From Latescibacteria bacterium UBA6620 (lineage in GTDB: Bacteria; Latescibacterota; UBA2968): a stretch of 64,000 nucleotides of DNA. The stretch is from positions 125,103 to 189,102 of the forward strand of contig DJHM01000015.1 in the NCBI GenBank assembly GCA_002433075.1. Direction: 5' to 3'. Shown here one piece after another: positions 51,017-60,862 of the stretch. A program made the position numbers and the translations under genes. The notes under the pieces are model-generated. The model was not told the origin of the DNA. It ran no database searches and saw only the letters and a list, made by a program, of their open reading frames with translations. The first letter of the stretch is position 1, and every line of letters starts with the position of its first letter.

Positions 51017-53389
51017 ATGAATCGAACCCGAACCAGACAGCGTCGTGCCGGTCCCGCCCCTCGCCCCGAGGCCTCGTCTGTCGACCGTCTGCTGGCGAAG
51101 CGGGGTGTTGTTTTCTTCTCGTTCCTCTTCCTGACCGTCATCTATTTTTCCGGATTCGTTTTCGGCAACTTCGTGATTGAAGGCGTAGATACGAGGAATG
51201 AGTTTTACCTGGGGAAAGAGCCTATCAGCCAGAAGCTGAAGGACCTCACCCCGGAGAACTGGTCACGTTATCTGGGCGGCACCCCGATGTCGGGATTCCG
51301 AAAGGGGAAGTACTTCCCTCTGCACGTGGTGTCCCTCTTCACGACCTGGCATCGATATCTCGGCTGGCGCTATTTCTTCGCCACCTTCGCGGCAGGGTTC
51401 ACGATGTACCTCTGTGCGCGAGGAATCGGTCTCAGGCGATTGCCATCCTGGGTTACGGGACTGATGTACGGCTTCTCTCCCACTCTGATGACTTTCATCT
51501 TCCCCGGGCAGGAAGGAAAGATGCTCGTCATCGGACTGCTGCCGTTGATGGTGTGGGCGCTCTACCGGGGAATGGACACGCTCCGCCCCATTTACCCCCT
51601 CATACTCGGAGCCACGATTGCCGCTGGCATTTTCACACCCCATCTGCAGATGCTCTACTACGCTCTGTTGGGACTGGGGTTGCTCTACCTCGTTCGGGTC
51701 GTCCAGACCTATTTGGAAGATCGAGATGTCCGTGGCCTACTGCTACGATCGGTCGTCGCTGCATCCGGGGTAGCATTCGGTCTGGCCGTCGGAGCCGTCG
51801 GTACGTTCCCCGCCTACCACTACACCAAAACTGAATCACGGCGAGCCGGCACCGAAGGTGAAGGCGTGGGCCTAGATTACGCGCAATCCTGGTCTCTGCA
51901 CCCTGAGGAGATCGCTTCGCTCATCGTACCCGAATTTGTCCACTTTTACCGGCCGGATTCGCGACAGAATCTGTACTGGGGCCGCAATCCGCTCAAGCTC
52001 AACACGGAATACTTCGGGCTGGTCGCCTTGGTGCTGTCACTCGTGGCTCTCGCCCGCATCCGAAAAGATCCACGGATCCTTCCTCTCGTCGTCCTTGGCG
52101 CGTTCGCGCTCGTCTTTTCACTCGGGCCGCACACCCCGCTTCACGCTGTCTTCTATCACTTCGTGCCGGGGATGAACGTCCTCCGTGTCCCGGGAATGAT
52201 CGCCTTTCTCTTCGCTTTTCCCGCCATCCTCCTCGCAGGGATCACGTTGGATCGATTCTGCCACACCCTGGAGGAAGAAGACACGAAAGCAATGTGGGTC
52301 GCAGGCCTGGTCCTTGGACTTCCAATTCTGCTCTGGGCCACGGCAACTGAAACTGGCCTGTCCCTGTGGCGTCAGGTCTTCTGGAGCGACATCCCTGCTG
52401 ATAGAGCCGCCCTGGCCCGGGCGAATCTCGATCATCTCCAGAACGGAGCCGGTTTGGCCGTACTTTGGCTCGGTGCGCTTCTGACCCTGGGCACCCTCAG
52501 GGCGCGGAACAGGATCGGTTCGAAGTCGTTTCTGCTCTTGCTCGTACCCATCATCTTCATCGACACGTGGCGCGTCGACCAACCCTATTTGAAATACATC
52601 GACCCGGCACTGCACCCTGATCCTGAAGTGCGGTTCCCGAATACGGTCGGCGCCCTGCGTGCCGATGATTCGCACTATCGCGTGCTCGTCAGCGGCCGGA
52701 GCCTGCAGATCGATAAAGTCGACCTAGTCAACGTCGCCTATCACGAGCCCTTTTCGGTCCGTCGATACGATGTGGTTGTCCGCGATCATCTCAGCAACCT
52801 GCAAATGCTGAATCTTCTCAACACGAAGTACGTCGTAACCGACCGCGAGATTCGGGCAACCGGACTCATTCCCGTGACGACCGACCGAGGAGCCTTCCTC
52901 TATCGTAACCAGGACGCGTTGCCCTTCTTCTACCTCGCTGGTAAAGCCCTTGTACTCACAGATGAACCGGCCATCCTCGCCAAGCTCCAGGAGCCCGGAT
53001 TCGATCCCGCCCAGGCCGTGATTCTGGAGTCAGACTTGCCGGTACCTCTGTCTCCTTCCGGGGAAGGGCGTGTCAACCTTCTGGAATTCCAGGAGCGACA
53101 GGGTCGAATGGCGTTCGAGGTCGATACTCCCACGGCGCAGGTACTCGTGATCAGTCAGAACTACTTTCCCTACTGGAGCGCCACGGTGGACGGCAACCCT
53201 GTGGACCTGTTTCGCGCCAATTATCTGTGGCAGGGGGTCGTCATCCCTCCCGGTCGCCACCGCGTCGAGCTGGATTACTATGATGGATTGGCCGTCGTGT
53301 GTCGGTGGCTGAGTCTGATCAGCACGGTCGGTCTGATTGCGGGGCTCGTCTACTTCGGGCAAAGGGAATGGTGTGAGCAAGCGGCGTAG
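51017..53389 (+). CDS. YfhO-family polytopic membrane protein
   Basis: 790 residues. It has about 12-13 transmembrane helices in the first 500 residues with the YfhO-like 'YLGGTPMSGFRKGKYFPLHV', then a C-terminal soluble domain ('QNYFPYWSATVDGNPVDLFR', 'GVVIPPGRHRVELDY') and one last membrane helix. YfhO-type proteins have a GT-C-like shape and are thought to glycosylate surface polymers such as lipoteichoic acid. The acceptor here is unknown. Its last 17 nt overlap the next gene. Confidence 0.85.
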   Translation: MNRTRTRQRRAGPAPRPEASSVDRLLAKRGVVFFSFLFLTVIYFSGFVFGNFVIEGVDTRNEFYLGKEPISQKLKDLTPENWSRYLGGTPMSGFRKGKYFPLHVVSLFTTWHRYLGWRYFFATFAAGFTMYLCARGIGLRRLPSWVTGLMYGFSPTLMTFIFPGQEGKMLVIGLLPLMVWALYRGMDTLRPIYPLILGATIAAGIFTPHLQMLYYALLGLGLLYLVRVVQTYLEDRDVRGLLLRSVVAASGVAFGLAVGAVGTFPAYHYTKTESRRAGTEGEGVGLDYAQSWSLHPEEIASLIVPEFVHFYRPDSRQNLYWGRNPLKLNTEYFGLVALVLSLVALARIRKDPRILPLVVLGAFALVFSLGPHTPLHAVFYHFVPGMNVLRVPGMIAFLFAFPAILLAGITLDRFCHTLEEEDTKAMWVAGLVLGLPILLWATATETGLSLWRQVFWSDIPADRAALARANLDHLQNGAGLAVLWLGALLTLGTLRARNRIGSKSFLLLLVPIIFIDTWRVDQPYLKYIDPALHPDPEVRFPNTVGALRADDSHYRVLVSGRSLQIDKVDLVNVAYHEPFSVRRYDVVVRDHLSNLQMLNLLNTKYVVTDREIRATGLIPVTTDRGAFLYRNQDALPFFYLAGKALVLTDEPAILAKLQEPGFDPAQAVILESDLPVPLSPSGEGRVNLLEFQERQGRMAFEVDTPTAQVLVISQNYFPYWSATVDGNPVDLFRANYLWQGVVIPPGRHRVELDYYDGLAVVCRWLSLISTVGLIAGLVYFGQREWCEQAA

Positions 53390-54941
53390 ATCCAGAAAGA
53401 AAACTCAGGGAACAGAACCGGCCATCAAGCCGATCACGATCGTGACCCAGCATCGCGCTTTCCTTCCAGGGCTTGCCCTGCTGGCCATTCTCTTCGCCTG
53501 GATCACCTTCGACGCCCGCCTCTCACTGATCGGGGACAACGCGGAGTTCATTACCCTTGGGCGCTCGATCGCTCAAGGACACGGGCTGACCTACATCAAC
53601 ACCGTCGAAGCGCTGCCAGCCACCAAGTATCCATTCGGCTTCCCCCTCGTGCTCGCAGTCATTCATCTGATCTTCCCCTTCAGCCTGCCCGCGATGAAGA
53701 TCTTCGTCGCGGCGACCTTCATCCTGTCGATCCCCACGATCTACGTTGTCGTGGCGCGCTTGATCTCCCCGGGCTACGCACTCGCGTCTGCCGGGTTCAC
53801 ATTGATTTCGATCTACGCGCTCAATTTCGGAAGCATCGTCCTGTCCGAAGTCCCCTATATGCTCCTTTCGCTCGTTGCAATCTGGCGGGTCCACCTCGCA
53901 AGCGAAAAGGACGACCTCCGATCGCACGGGCTGGCAATCCTTTCATTGATGGCAGCCTATTACGTGAGATCGATCGGGATCAGTCTGGTCGCGGCGACGG
54001 TTGTCTACCTCTTCCTGAAGGAAAAACGCAAATGGGCTGGCATCTATGCGATCGTCTGTGTGCTCCTGGCCCTCCCCTGGCAGATCCGGACACAATTGGC
54101 CGGGGGCCCAAGCTACGTTCGCACCTGGCTGCTGAGCGCCGACCCCTATACGCTCCAGGGAACCCTCGGATTCTCCGGACTTCTGAACCGGATTGCGCAG
54201 AACCTCTATCTCTACGCCACGAAAGAACTCCCTCGGGTGTTCTGGCCGTCACACTATGACCTGCAATACGCGGGTGGGCCTTTGGATTCCGGATGGGTAA
54301 GCGGCGTACTCGGAATGGCTTTGGCACTCGGAGTGTTGGTCTTCGTCGTCCGTGGCCTGCGGGATAGGCAGCTGCTCGCCCTGTACCTTCTCTTCTATGC
54401 AGGTGTGTGTATGCTGTGGCCCGAAGTCTGGGCCAGTGTCCGCCTGCTTATCCCTGTGATTCCCTTATTGGTCCCGGGCGTTCTACATTCACTGGGTTCC
54501 CTCGTGACCAGATTGGCCGGTGGCAATCGATGGTCCGGGGTCATAGCGCTCGTCTTCGCCGGCCTCTACGCGTTCAGCAACGGCAGTGCGATTGCGCGCC
54601 ACGTAGACTACGTGACACGCCAGCCCCCGGCTTTTGAGAACTATCTCGCTGCCGGAGACTGGATCAAGAGAAACACACCCGAGGACGCCGTCATCTGTTG
54701 CCGGAAGGCCTATCTTATGTTCGTCGCCTCCAATCGGCGGACCACCAGCTATCTCTTCACGAACGATCACACTTCCTTGTTGCAGGACCTGGAAGAAAAG
54801 CAGGTCGACCACGTCGTCGTCGACCACCTGAGCAGTTCGACCGGTCGCTATCTCGTTCCGGCCATCAACGCCAACCGGGGACGATTCGAATCCCTGCACA
54901 TCGTTCCCAAGCCCGATACTTACGTTCTCAAATTCAAATGA
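53373..54941 (+). CDS. GT39/ArnT-like membrane glycosyltransferase
   Basis: 522 residues from GTG 53373 with AAAGGG upstream. A basic cytoplasmic N-terminus ('SKRRRSRKK') is followed by about 11 transmembrane helices. The first extracytoplasmic loop reads 'LIGDNAEFITLGRSIAQGHG', the GT-C family position where an Asp-Glu/Asp-x-Glu-like acidic pair acts on polyprenyl-phosphate sugars. The small C-terminal soluble domain resembles ArnT/PMT-like tails. It probably transfers a sugar from an undecaprenyl-phosphate donor outside the membrane. The stop overlaps the next start (ATGA). Confidence 0.82.
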   Translation: MSKRRRSRKKTQGTEPAIKPITIVTQHRAFLPGLALLAILFAWITFDARLSLIGDNAEFITLGRSIAQGHGLTYINTVEALPATKYPFGFPLVLAVIHLIFPFSLPAMKIFVAATFILSIPTIYVVVARLISPGYALASAGFTLISIYALNFGSIVLSEVPYMLLSLVAIWRVHLASEKDDLRSHGLAILSLMAAYYVRSIGISLVAATVVYLFLKEKRKWAGIYAIVCVLLALPWQIRTQLAGGPSYVRTWLLSADPYTLQGTLGFSGLLNRIAQNLYLYATKELPRVFWPSHYDLQYAGGPLDSGWVSGVLGMALALGVLVFVVRGLRDRQLLALYLLFYAGVCMLWPEVWASVRLLIPVIPLLVPGVLHSLGSLVTRLAGGNRWSGVIALVFAGLYAFSNGSAIARHVDYVTRQPPAFENYLAAGDWIKRNTPEDAVICCRKAYLMFVASNRRTTSYLFTNDHTSLLQDLEEKQVDHVVVDHLSSSTGRYLVPAINANRGRFESLHIVPKPDTYVLKFK

Positions 54942-56344
54942 CACTGAGCATTCTGATACCCGCCTACAACGAACGTCACTTCATTCGTGAAACCGTCGAG
55001 CGTGTGCTCCGTGCGGACCTCCCGGGCGATATGGAGCGTGAGTTGATCATCGTCGACGACGGTTCAGTCGACGGAACCCGTGACATTCTGGCCCAGCTCC
55101 AGGAAGAGCACTCGAACGTCCGGGTCCACCTTCAGGAACGGAATCAGGGCAAGGGTTCTGCGATTCGAAAAGCCATCGAACTCGCCGAGGGCGACCTGTG
55201 CATCATCCAGGATGCCGACCTCGAGTACGATCCCAAAGACATCGGCCAGCTGCTTCAACCTATCCTGAATGGTGACGCAGATGTCGTCTACGGGTCGCGA
55301 TTCGCAGCAAGCCGCTACAGGCGGGTGCTCTTCTTCTGGCACACCCTCGGCAACCGGGTCCTGACCCTCGTATCGAACGCCTTCACCAACCTCAACCTGA
55401 CCGATATGGAGACCGGATACAAAGTCGTGAAAACGAGTATCCTCAAGTCGATCCCTATCCGGAGCAATCGGTTCGGAATGGAACCCGAACTGACGGCCAA
55501 GCTTGCTAAACGAGGGTGCAGAATTTACGAGGTCCCGATCTCCTACCGAGGAAGAAGCTACCAGGAAGGAAAGAAGATCACCTGGAAGGATGGAGTGAAG
55601 GCTCTGGTTACGATCGTCTACTTCTGGCTGGTGGACGACATCTACGAAGAACGTTACGGGCACGACATTCTATATTCTCTGTCGCGCACACATCGGTTCA
55701 ACCGCTGGATGGCCGACACGATCCGTCCCTACGTGGGGGAGCGTGTGCTGGAAATCGGAGGCGGGCTTGGGAATCTGACGCTGAAGCTCGTTCCACGCGA
55801 ACACTACACCGTATCGGACCGGGATTCCTTACACCTCGAGTATTTGCAAAGCCGTTTTCGTGACTACCCCTGGATGGAAGTTCGATCGCTCGACCTGGAG
55901 TCCGTCGACGACTTCGCTCCCGTTCGTTCGTCGTTCGACACGATCGTCTGCCTCAATGTGCTGGAGCACGTGCCCGATCACGAACAGGCTTTGCGGAATA
56001 TGTTCGACGCGCTGCAACCGGGAGGGACAGCGATTATCCTAGTCCCTCACGTTCAGTTCCTGTTCGGAAGCCTGGACCGGGTGCTCGATCATCAGCTCAG
56101 ATACTCGAAGAAACTTCTCCGCGAACATTGTGAGGTGACCGGGTTCGAAATCACACGAATCTTTGGTTTCAATCGCATCGGGTTCTTGCCCTGGTTGGTG
56201 TCGGGTCGGATCCTTCGACGGAAGCGGTTTGGCAAACTTCAGCTCAAAATCTTCGACAGCTTCGTCTGGTTCTGGAGAGCACTCGAGGTCATACTCCCGC
56301 TTCCAGGTCTGTCGATCATCGCCATCGCTCGGAAGCCCAAATGA
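54938..56344 (+). CDS. GT2 glycosyltransferase fused to a SAM methyltransferase
   Basis: 468 residues from ATG 54938. Residues about 1-240 form a DPM1/ArnC-like GT2 ('LSILIPAYNERHFI', 'IIVDDGSVDGTRDI', 'IIQDADLEYDPKDI', 'NLTDMETGYKVVK'). Residues about 255-468 are a class I methyltransferase with motif I 'VLEIGGGLGNLTLKL' and 'IVCLNVLEHVPDHEQALRNM'. They end in a hydrophobic segment ('VILPLPGLSIIAIA'). One polypeptide would both make or extend a polyprenyl-linked sugar and methylate a product. It is fourth in the glycan cluster and overlaps the GT39-like gene by 4 nt. Confidence 0.9.
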   Translation: MTLSILIPAYNERHFIRETVERVLRADLPGDMERELIIVDDGSVDGTRDILAQLQEEHSNVRVHLQERNQGKGSAIRKAIELAEGDLCIIQDADLEYDPKDIGQLLQPILNGDADVVYGSRFAASRYRRVLFFWHTLGNRVLTLVSNAFTNLNLTDMETGYKVVKTSILKSIPIRSNRFGMEPELTAKLAKRGCRIYEVPISYRGRSYQEGKKITWKDGVKALVTIVYFWLVDDIYEERYGHDILYSLSRTHRFNRWMADTIRPYVGERVLEIGGGLGNLTLKLVPREHYTVSDRDSLHLEYLQSRFRDYPWMEVRSLDLESVDDFAPVRSSFDTIVCLNVLEHVPDHEQALRNMFDALQPGGTAIILVPHVQFLFGSLDRVLDHQLRYSKKLLREHCEVTGFEITRIFGFNRIGFLPWLVSGRILRRKRFGKLQLKIFDSFVWFWRALEVILPLPGLSIIAIARKPK

Positions 56345-56427
56345 GATTCAGCACGCAACTTGGAATTCGATCACGTATTGTCTAACTTCATTTTCGGCTC
56401 ACGTCACCGCTCTTCAATGAACCACCT

Positions 56428-57387
56428 ATGACGCAATCCACCGACACTTCGGAGAAGGACCTCGACCTGACAGTCGTCGTGCCCCTCCTGAACGAAGAAG
56501 AGAGTCTGCGCCCGCTGATGGACCGCATCAACCGAGCGATAGACGAGACCAACCTTGCCTACGAAGTCGTCTTCGTCGATGACGGCAGCACAGACGGCTC
56601 TCCCGAGGTGCTCACCGAGCTCCACGCGGCTTCATCCAACGTGAGGGTGATCCAGTTCCGGCGGAATTTCGGAAAGGCGGCAGCCTACACTGCCGGCTTC
56701 GAGGAGTCCCGAGGTCGAATCATCATCACGATGGATGCCGATCTTCAGGACGATCCTGCCGAGATTCCGGCCCTCGTTGCCAAACTCGATGAAGGCTACG
56801 ATCTGGTTTCGGGATGGAAGCAGAAGCGGCACGATCCTCTCGGAAAGACCGTGCCGTCAAAGTTCTTCAATTGGGTGACGGGCCGCGTGTCAGGGATCGA
56901 CATCCACGACTTCAACTGCGGGCTGAAGGCCTACAGACGTGAAGTGACGCGTGACGTGAAGATCTACGGAGAACTCCACCGATACATTCCCGTTCTCGCC
57001 GATCTCGAGGGATATCGAGTGAGTGAGATCCCTGTCCAGCACCACGCCCGACAATTCGGCACGACAAAATACGGGTGGAGCCGCCTCTTCAAGGGGTTTC
57101 TGGATCTCCTCACAGTAATGTATCTCGGACGCTATATGGAGCGGCCGCTCCATCTGTTCGGGGCGGTTGGAATCCTGATGTGTGGGCTCGGTGTCCTCAT
57201 CAACGGCTACATCGCCTCACTTTGGTTCCGCACCGGCAGCATCCAGCACAGATACCCCCTTCTCTCCCTGGGGACCCTTCTGATGGTACTCGGTGTCCAG
57301 GTGATCTGCACGGGGCTCATCGGCGATATGATCGCCCGGAGCGCAAACGCCAGAGAGATCTACAACATCCAGCGTATCCTCCGCTAA
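56428..57387 (+). CDS. Polyprenyl-phosphate glycosyltransferase (ArnC/GtrB-like)
   Basis: 319 residues. The GT2 domain has 'VVVPLLNEEESLRPLMDRIN', 'VFVDDGSTDGSPEVL', 'TMDADLQDDPAEIP' and 'GSVSGIDIHDFNCGLKAYRR'-like acceptor sequence. It is followed by two C-terminal transmembrane helices (about 235-258 and 272-297), the layout of enzymes that transfer a sugar onto undecaprenyl phosphate. It likely supplies the donor for the GT-C enzymes upstream. Confidence 0.92.
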   Translation: MTQSTDTSEKDLDLTVVVPLLNEEESLRPLMDRINRAIDETNLAYEVVFVDDGSTDGSPEVLTELHAASSNVRVIQFRRNFGKAAAYTAGFEESRGRIIITMDADLQDDPAEIPALVAKLDEGYDLVSGWKQKRHDPLGKTVPSKFFNWVTGRVSGIDIHDFNCGLKAYRREVTRDVKIYGELHRYIPVLADLEGYRVSEIPVQHHARQFGTTKYGWSRLFKGFLDLLTVMYLGRYMERPLHLFGAVGILMCGLGVLINGYIASLWFRTGSIQHRYPLLSLGTLLMVLGVQVICTGLIGDMIARSANAREIYNIQRILR

Positions 57388-57404
57388 GGAACACGCGTCC
57401 CACG

Positions 57405-58523
57405 ATGCCCCCGAAACAACCAACGACCAGGATTCCCATCCTCGATCTATACACGCAGTACTCTACGATCAAGGCCGAAATCGACGAGGCGATGGAGCGC
57501 GTTGTTCGAGCCTCCGCTTTTGCGGGTGGGCCGTTTGTAGACACGTTCCAGGAGGAGTTTGCCGCCTACTGCGGGATCGGTCACGGAGTGGGGGTGAGTT
57601 CAGGAACCACGGCGATCGAGCTCGTCCTCAAGGCGCTCGGGATCGGGGCGGGCGATGAAGTCATCACAGTGCCGAACACTTTCATTGCCACCGCTGAGTC
57701 GATCGCCCATACCGGAGCCACGCCTGTTTTTGCCGACGTGCTCGAAAACACTCTCAACCTCGACCCCGAAAAGCTCGAAGCCGCGATCACCCCGCGCACG
57801 AAGGCAATCATACCCGTTCACCTCTATGGACACATCGCAGAAATGGACTCGATCTGCGACATCGCTGGCAAACACGGCATCCCGGTGGTCGAGGACGCAG
57901 CTCAGGCCCACGGATCCAAATATCACGACCGAAGGGCTGGCGCATTCGGTGTCGCAGCTACGTTCAGTTTCTACCCGGGGAAAATCCTTGGTGCTTTCGG
58001 CGATGCTGGCATTGTGCTGACGAACGACGGAGACCTGGCGTGGCGGATGCGCAGTATGGCCAATCACGGGCGGACCGACCACCACGACCACGAACTGCTG
58101 GGCTACAACTTCAGAATGGGAGGTCTGCAGGCGGCGGTGCTCAGTGCGAAGCTGAGACACCTCGATGGCTGGCTGAAAAAAAGAAAAGAGCAATCGCGAT
58201 TGTATGCGCGACTGCTCTCAGATTCTTCAATTCGGACACCCGTCGAACTGGAGGGGTGCGATCACGTCCACACCTACTACGTCATCCGTTCGGAGCGGCG
58301 TGATCAGCTGAAGCAAACATTGAACGAGGCCGACATCGAGAGCGGGATTCACTACCCGATTCCGGTGCATCTGCAACCCGCGTTCTCAGATCTGGGATAC
58401 TCACCAGGCGACTTTCCAGTAGCCGAGCGAGCGGCAGGCGAGATTCTGTCTTTGCCGATCTATGCAGAGCTCGCGGACGAGCACATCGAACGGGTTGCCC
58501 GTGTTCTGACGTCTGCTGTTTGA
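57405..58523 (+). CDS. DegT/DnrJ/EryC1/StrS sugar aminotransferase
   Basis: 372 residues from ATG 57405 (a longer frame runs back into the previous gene and is rejected). It has 'YCGIGHGVGVSSGTTAIELV', 'EVITVPNTFIATAESIAHTG', 'VVEDAAQAHGS' and the PLP-lysine region 'FSFYPGKILGAFGDAGIV'. 'GIHYPIPVHLQPAF' is also typical. It makes an amino sugar from a keto-sugar nucleotide for the surface glycan. It closes the cluster. Confidence 0.94.
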   Translation: MPPKQPTTRIPILDLYTQYSTIKAEIDEAMERVVRASAFAGGPFVDTFQEEFAAYCGIGHGVGVSSGTTAIELVLKALGIGAGDEVITVPNTFIATAESIAHTGATPVFADVLENTLNLDPEKLEAAITPRTKAIIPVHLYGHIAEMDSICDIAGKHGIPVVEDAAQAHGSKYHDRRAGAFGVAATFSFYPGKILGAFGDAGIVLTNDGDLAWRMRSMANHGRTDHHDHELLGYNFRMGGLQAAVLSAKLRHLDGWLKKRKEQSRLYARLLSDSSIRTPVELEGCDHVHTYYVIRSERRDQLKQTLNEADIESGIHYPIPVHLQPAFSDLGYSPGDFPVAERAAGEILSLPIYAELADEHIERVARVLTSAV

Positions 58524-58916
58524 CGATTACGCCTGAGCCTGAAGTTCAGGAACTCGCTCGGCAGCCTGACCTTCGAGCCGGCGACTAAGCGACGAATCAT
58601 TTCCGAGCGCCCCTCGTTCCCCGTGATGGCATAATAAAGGCGAGGTAAGCCAACTCATTTCGTCTCTTTGCGTCTTGGGTAGCAACCACGGCTCTAATCC
58701 TCCGTGAAGTGGTGAACTGCTATTCACCAGGACTTTAGGCAATCATCGGGCCACAGAAAACAGATATCCACCTTTTGCACTATTGTCGGTAAATCAAGAA
58801 CTTAGCGTTCGTCGGTCCAGGATGGCTTTCCAGCAGGATGGAATAATCTGTTGAATGACACCATCAGATTGGGTCACATTTTGCCAACCTGACATCACCA
58901 CTGGGCTCGTGACACC
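58524..58916 (+). other. Non-coding gap with two hairpins
   Basis: 393 nt with no credible gene. It holds two short adjacent hairpins, CACGG/CCGTG (58687-58706, loop 10 nt) and GGTGAA/TTCACC (58711-58728, 6-nt loop), preceded by a purine-rich stretch. I see no convincing promoter for the following gene and no known riboswitch or small-RNA match. Strand is given as that of the flanking genes. Confidence 0.4.
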
Positions 58917-59576
58917 GTGAACTTCCGAACCGCCACCCTTCTTATCATCGGCATGTTTGGGTCCTTCAGTGTGATCATCGTCACGATGATGGTACTCTTT
59001 TGGCCCGGTTCGAAAAGCACATCGCAGCCAAGCCGTCGTGTAGAGACCCGTTCAGCCACCCTCCCCAAGGTAAAAAGAGAGTCTGATCGGGCTCCGAGAG
59101 CGGCTCGAGGCATCGATAACGAAGGGAGCAGGGAATCTCTCCCACGGGCGCCAGCCCCGGACCCGGCGCCCATCAAGAGGGAAACCCCGCAAGAACTCAA
59201 GGTCCCGTCTGTCGCGACCCCGAAACCAGAAGAGGCGTCGGATCGTCCATCCGAAGTGACCGAATCGGGCCCGACCGGGAAACGGGCCTCCAGGGAAATC
59301 CGGATCGAACAGGATGAGATTCGGCTGCTTCGAGCCGAAATGGAAAAAAGGCTCAAGCAACAACTGGAGCTTCACGAGCGGAAGCTCACACAGCTTGCCC
59401 GGCAGTGTGCGTCTCTCGAAGCCGGGGCGGCCACTCAGGTGTTGATGAACCTCGACGACGACACCGCACGGGAAGTTCTGAAACGGATGAACCGGTCTAC
59501 CGCTCTGAACATCGCAGCCATACTGGTCCGGCTTGGAAGAGTTACGGCCTTACCCACCCACCACGAGGAAAATTAG
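58917..59576 (+). CDS. MotE/MgtE-N-like membrane-anchored protein
   Basis: 219 residues from GTG 58917. One N-terminal membrane helix (about 6-29) precedes a long Pro/charged linker (about 30-125). A coiled coil (about 125-165, 'EIRLLRAEMEKRLKQQLELH') leads to a C-terminal MgtE-N/FliG-M-like domain ('AATQVLMNLDDDTAREVL', 'MNRSTALNIAAIL'). That layout matches MotE, a chaperone-like factor for the flagellar stator or motor. No flagellar gene other than the FlhB-like ORF is nearby. It is 5 nt before serS. Confidence 0.75.
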   Translation: MNFRTATLLIIGMFGSFSVIIVTMMVLFWPGSKSTSQPSRRVETRSATLPKVKRESDRAPRAARGIDNEGSRESLPRAPAPDPAPIKRETPQELKVPSVATPKPEEASDRPSEVTESGPTGKRASREIRIEQDEIRLLRAEMEKRLKQQLELHERKLTQLARQCASLEAGAATQVLMNLDDDTAREVLKRMNRSTALNIAAILVRLGRVTALPTHHEEN

Positions 59577-59581
59577 ACGCT

Positions 59582-60862
59582 ATGCTGGACATCAACGTCA
59601 TCCGCGAGAATCCGGACACCGTTCGGGAGGCTCTTCTCAAGAGAATGGACGAGGTCGACTTCACAGACCTCTTGCGTTGGGATACTCGGCGGCGCGAGTT
59701 GATCCCGGCGATCGACGCCCTCCGCGAACAACGGAACAAGGTGTCTGCCCAGATTCCCACGATGAAGAAGGAAGGGAAAGACACGACCGAGGTACAGAGT
59801 GAGATGCGAGAGGTATCCGAGCGCATCAAAACGCTCGATGTCGACCTCGGCGAGGCCGACGATCGGATCAGGGAGATCCTCGAAGAGTTGCCCAACATCC
59901 CGGCCGATGACGTCGTGGCAGGCGGCAAGGAAGCCAACGAGGTCATTCGCACGGAAGGTTCGAAGCCAGCACACACCTTCGAGGCGAAGGACCACGTCGA
60001 GTTGGCAACGGAGCTCGGGGTAATCGACTACGAACGTGGCGTCAAGATGGGTGGCAACGGGTTCTGGCTCTACAGGGGAAATGGGGCCCGTCTCGAATGG
60101 GGACTCCTCAACTACTTCGTCGAAAGTCATCTCGCCGACGGCTACGAGTTCGTCCTGCCCCCACACATTCTGACCTACGATTGCGGGTTCGCCGCCGGCC
60201 AGTTTCCGAAGTTCGAGGACGACGTCTTCCACATTCGAGGAGACGATGATTCAGCTGGACATTTCCTTCTACCCACGGCCGAAACCGCCCTGATCAATTT
60301 CCACCGGGGCGAAATCCTGGCGGAGGAGGAACTTCCTCGGAAATACTTCGCCTACACACCTTGCTATCGTCGCGAAGCCGGAAGCTACCGGACAAACGAG
60401 CGGGGGATGATCCGGGGACACCAGTTCAACAAGATCGAAATTTTCCAGTTCACCCGGCCTGAAGATTCCGCCGCCGCACTCGAAGAAATGATTGAAAAGG
60501 CCGAAGCCCTCGTTCAGGGTCTCGGCCTCCACTACCAGGTTTCCAAGCTCGCGGCTCGGGACTGTAGTGCGTCGATGGCCAAGACCTATGACATCGAAGT
60601 CTGGATCCCGAGTATGGAAGAGTACAAGGAGGTCAGCTCGGCCTCGAACGCCCACGATTACCAGGCCCGGCGGGGCAACATCCGCTACAAGAAGAGCGAG
60701 GGGGGGCGCAACACCTTCATCCATAGCCTGAACGCTTCGGGACTCGCGACCTCCCGCCTCGTCCCCGCGATCCTCGAACAGCATCAGGGCGAGGACGGCA
60801 CCGTCGCAGTTCCAGACGTACTTCAGAAATGGGTGGGCACCGACCGGCTCGGATCCCCGTGA
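59582..60862 (+). CDS. serS: Seryl-tRNA synthetase
   Basis: 426 residues from ATG 59582. An N-terminal antiparallel coiled-coil arm (about 30-100) binds the tRNA-Ser variable arm. The class II catalytic core has motif 2 'CYRREAGSYRTNERGMIRGH' and 'QFNKIEIFQF', and motif 3 'NASGLATSRLVPAILEQHQ'. It charges tRNA-Ser. Its stop overlaps the GTG of the FlhB-like gene. Confidence 0.96.
   Translation: MLDINVIRENPDTVREALLKRMDEVDFTDLLRWDTRRRELIPAIDALREQRNKVSAQIPTMKKEGKDTTEVQSEMREVSERIKTLDVDLGEADDRIREILEELPNIPADDVVAGGKEANEVIRTEGSKPAHTFEAKDHVELATELGVIDYERGVKMGGNGFWLYRGNGARLEWGLLNYFVESHLADGYEFVLPPHILTYDCGFAAGQFPKFEDDVFHIRGDDDSAGHFLLPTAETALINFHRGEILAEEELPRKYFAYTPCYRREAGSYRTNERGMIRGHQFNKIEIFQFTRPEDSAAALEEMIEKAEALVQGLGLHYQVSKLAARDCSASMAKTYDIEVWIPSMEEYKEVSSASNAHDYQARRGNIRYKKSEGGRNTFIHSLNASGLATSRLVPAILEQHQGEDGTVAVPDVLQKWVGTDRLGSP

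Noticed and set aside
58600..58730. c-di-GMP-I (GEMM) riboswitch
   Set aside because: The minus strand contains GACGCAAAG, which resembles the GEMM core, but the upstream GGCAAACC stem and GNRA tetraloop are absent and the orientation faces away from any gene start.
58527..58742. 71-aa minus-strand ORF in the gap before the MotE-like gene
   Set aside because: No Shine-Dalgarno, low-complexity composition and overlap with the hairpins; likely chance.
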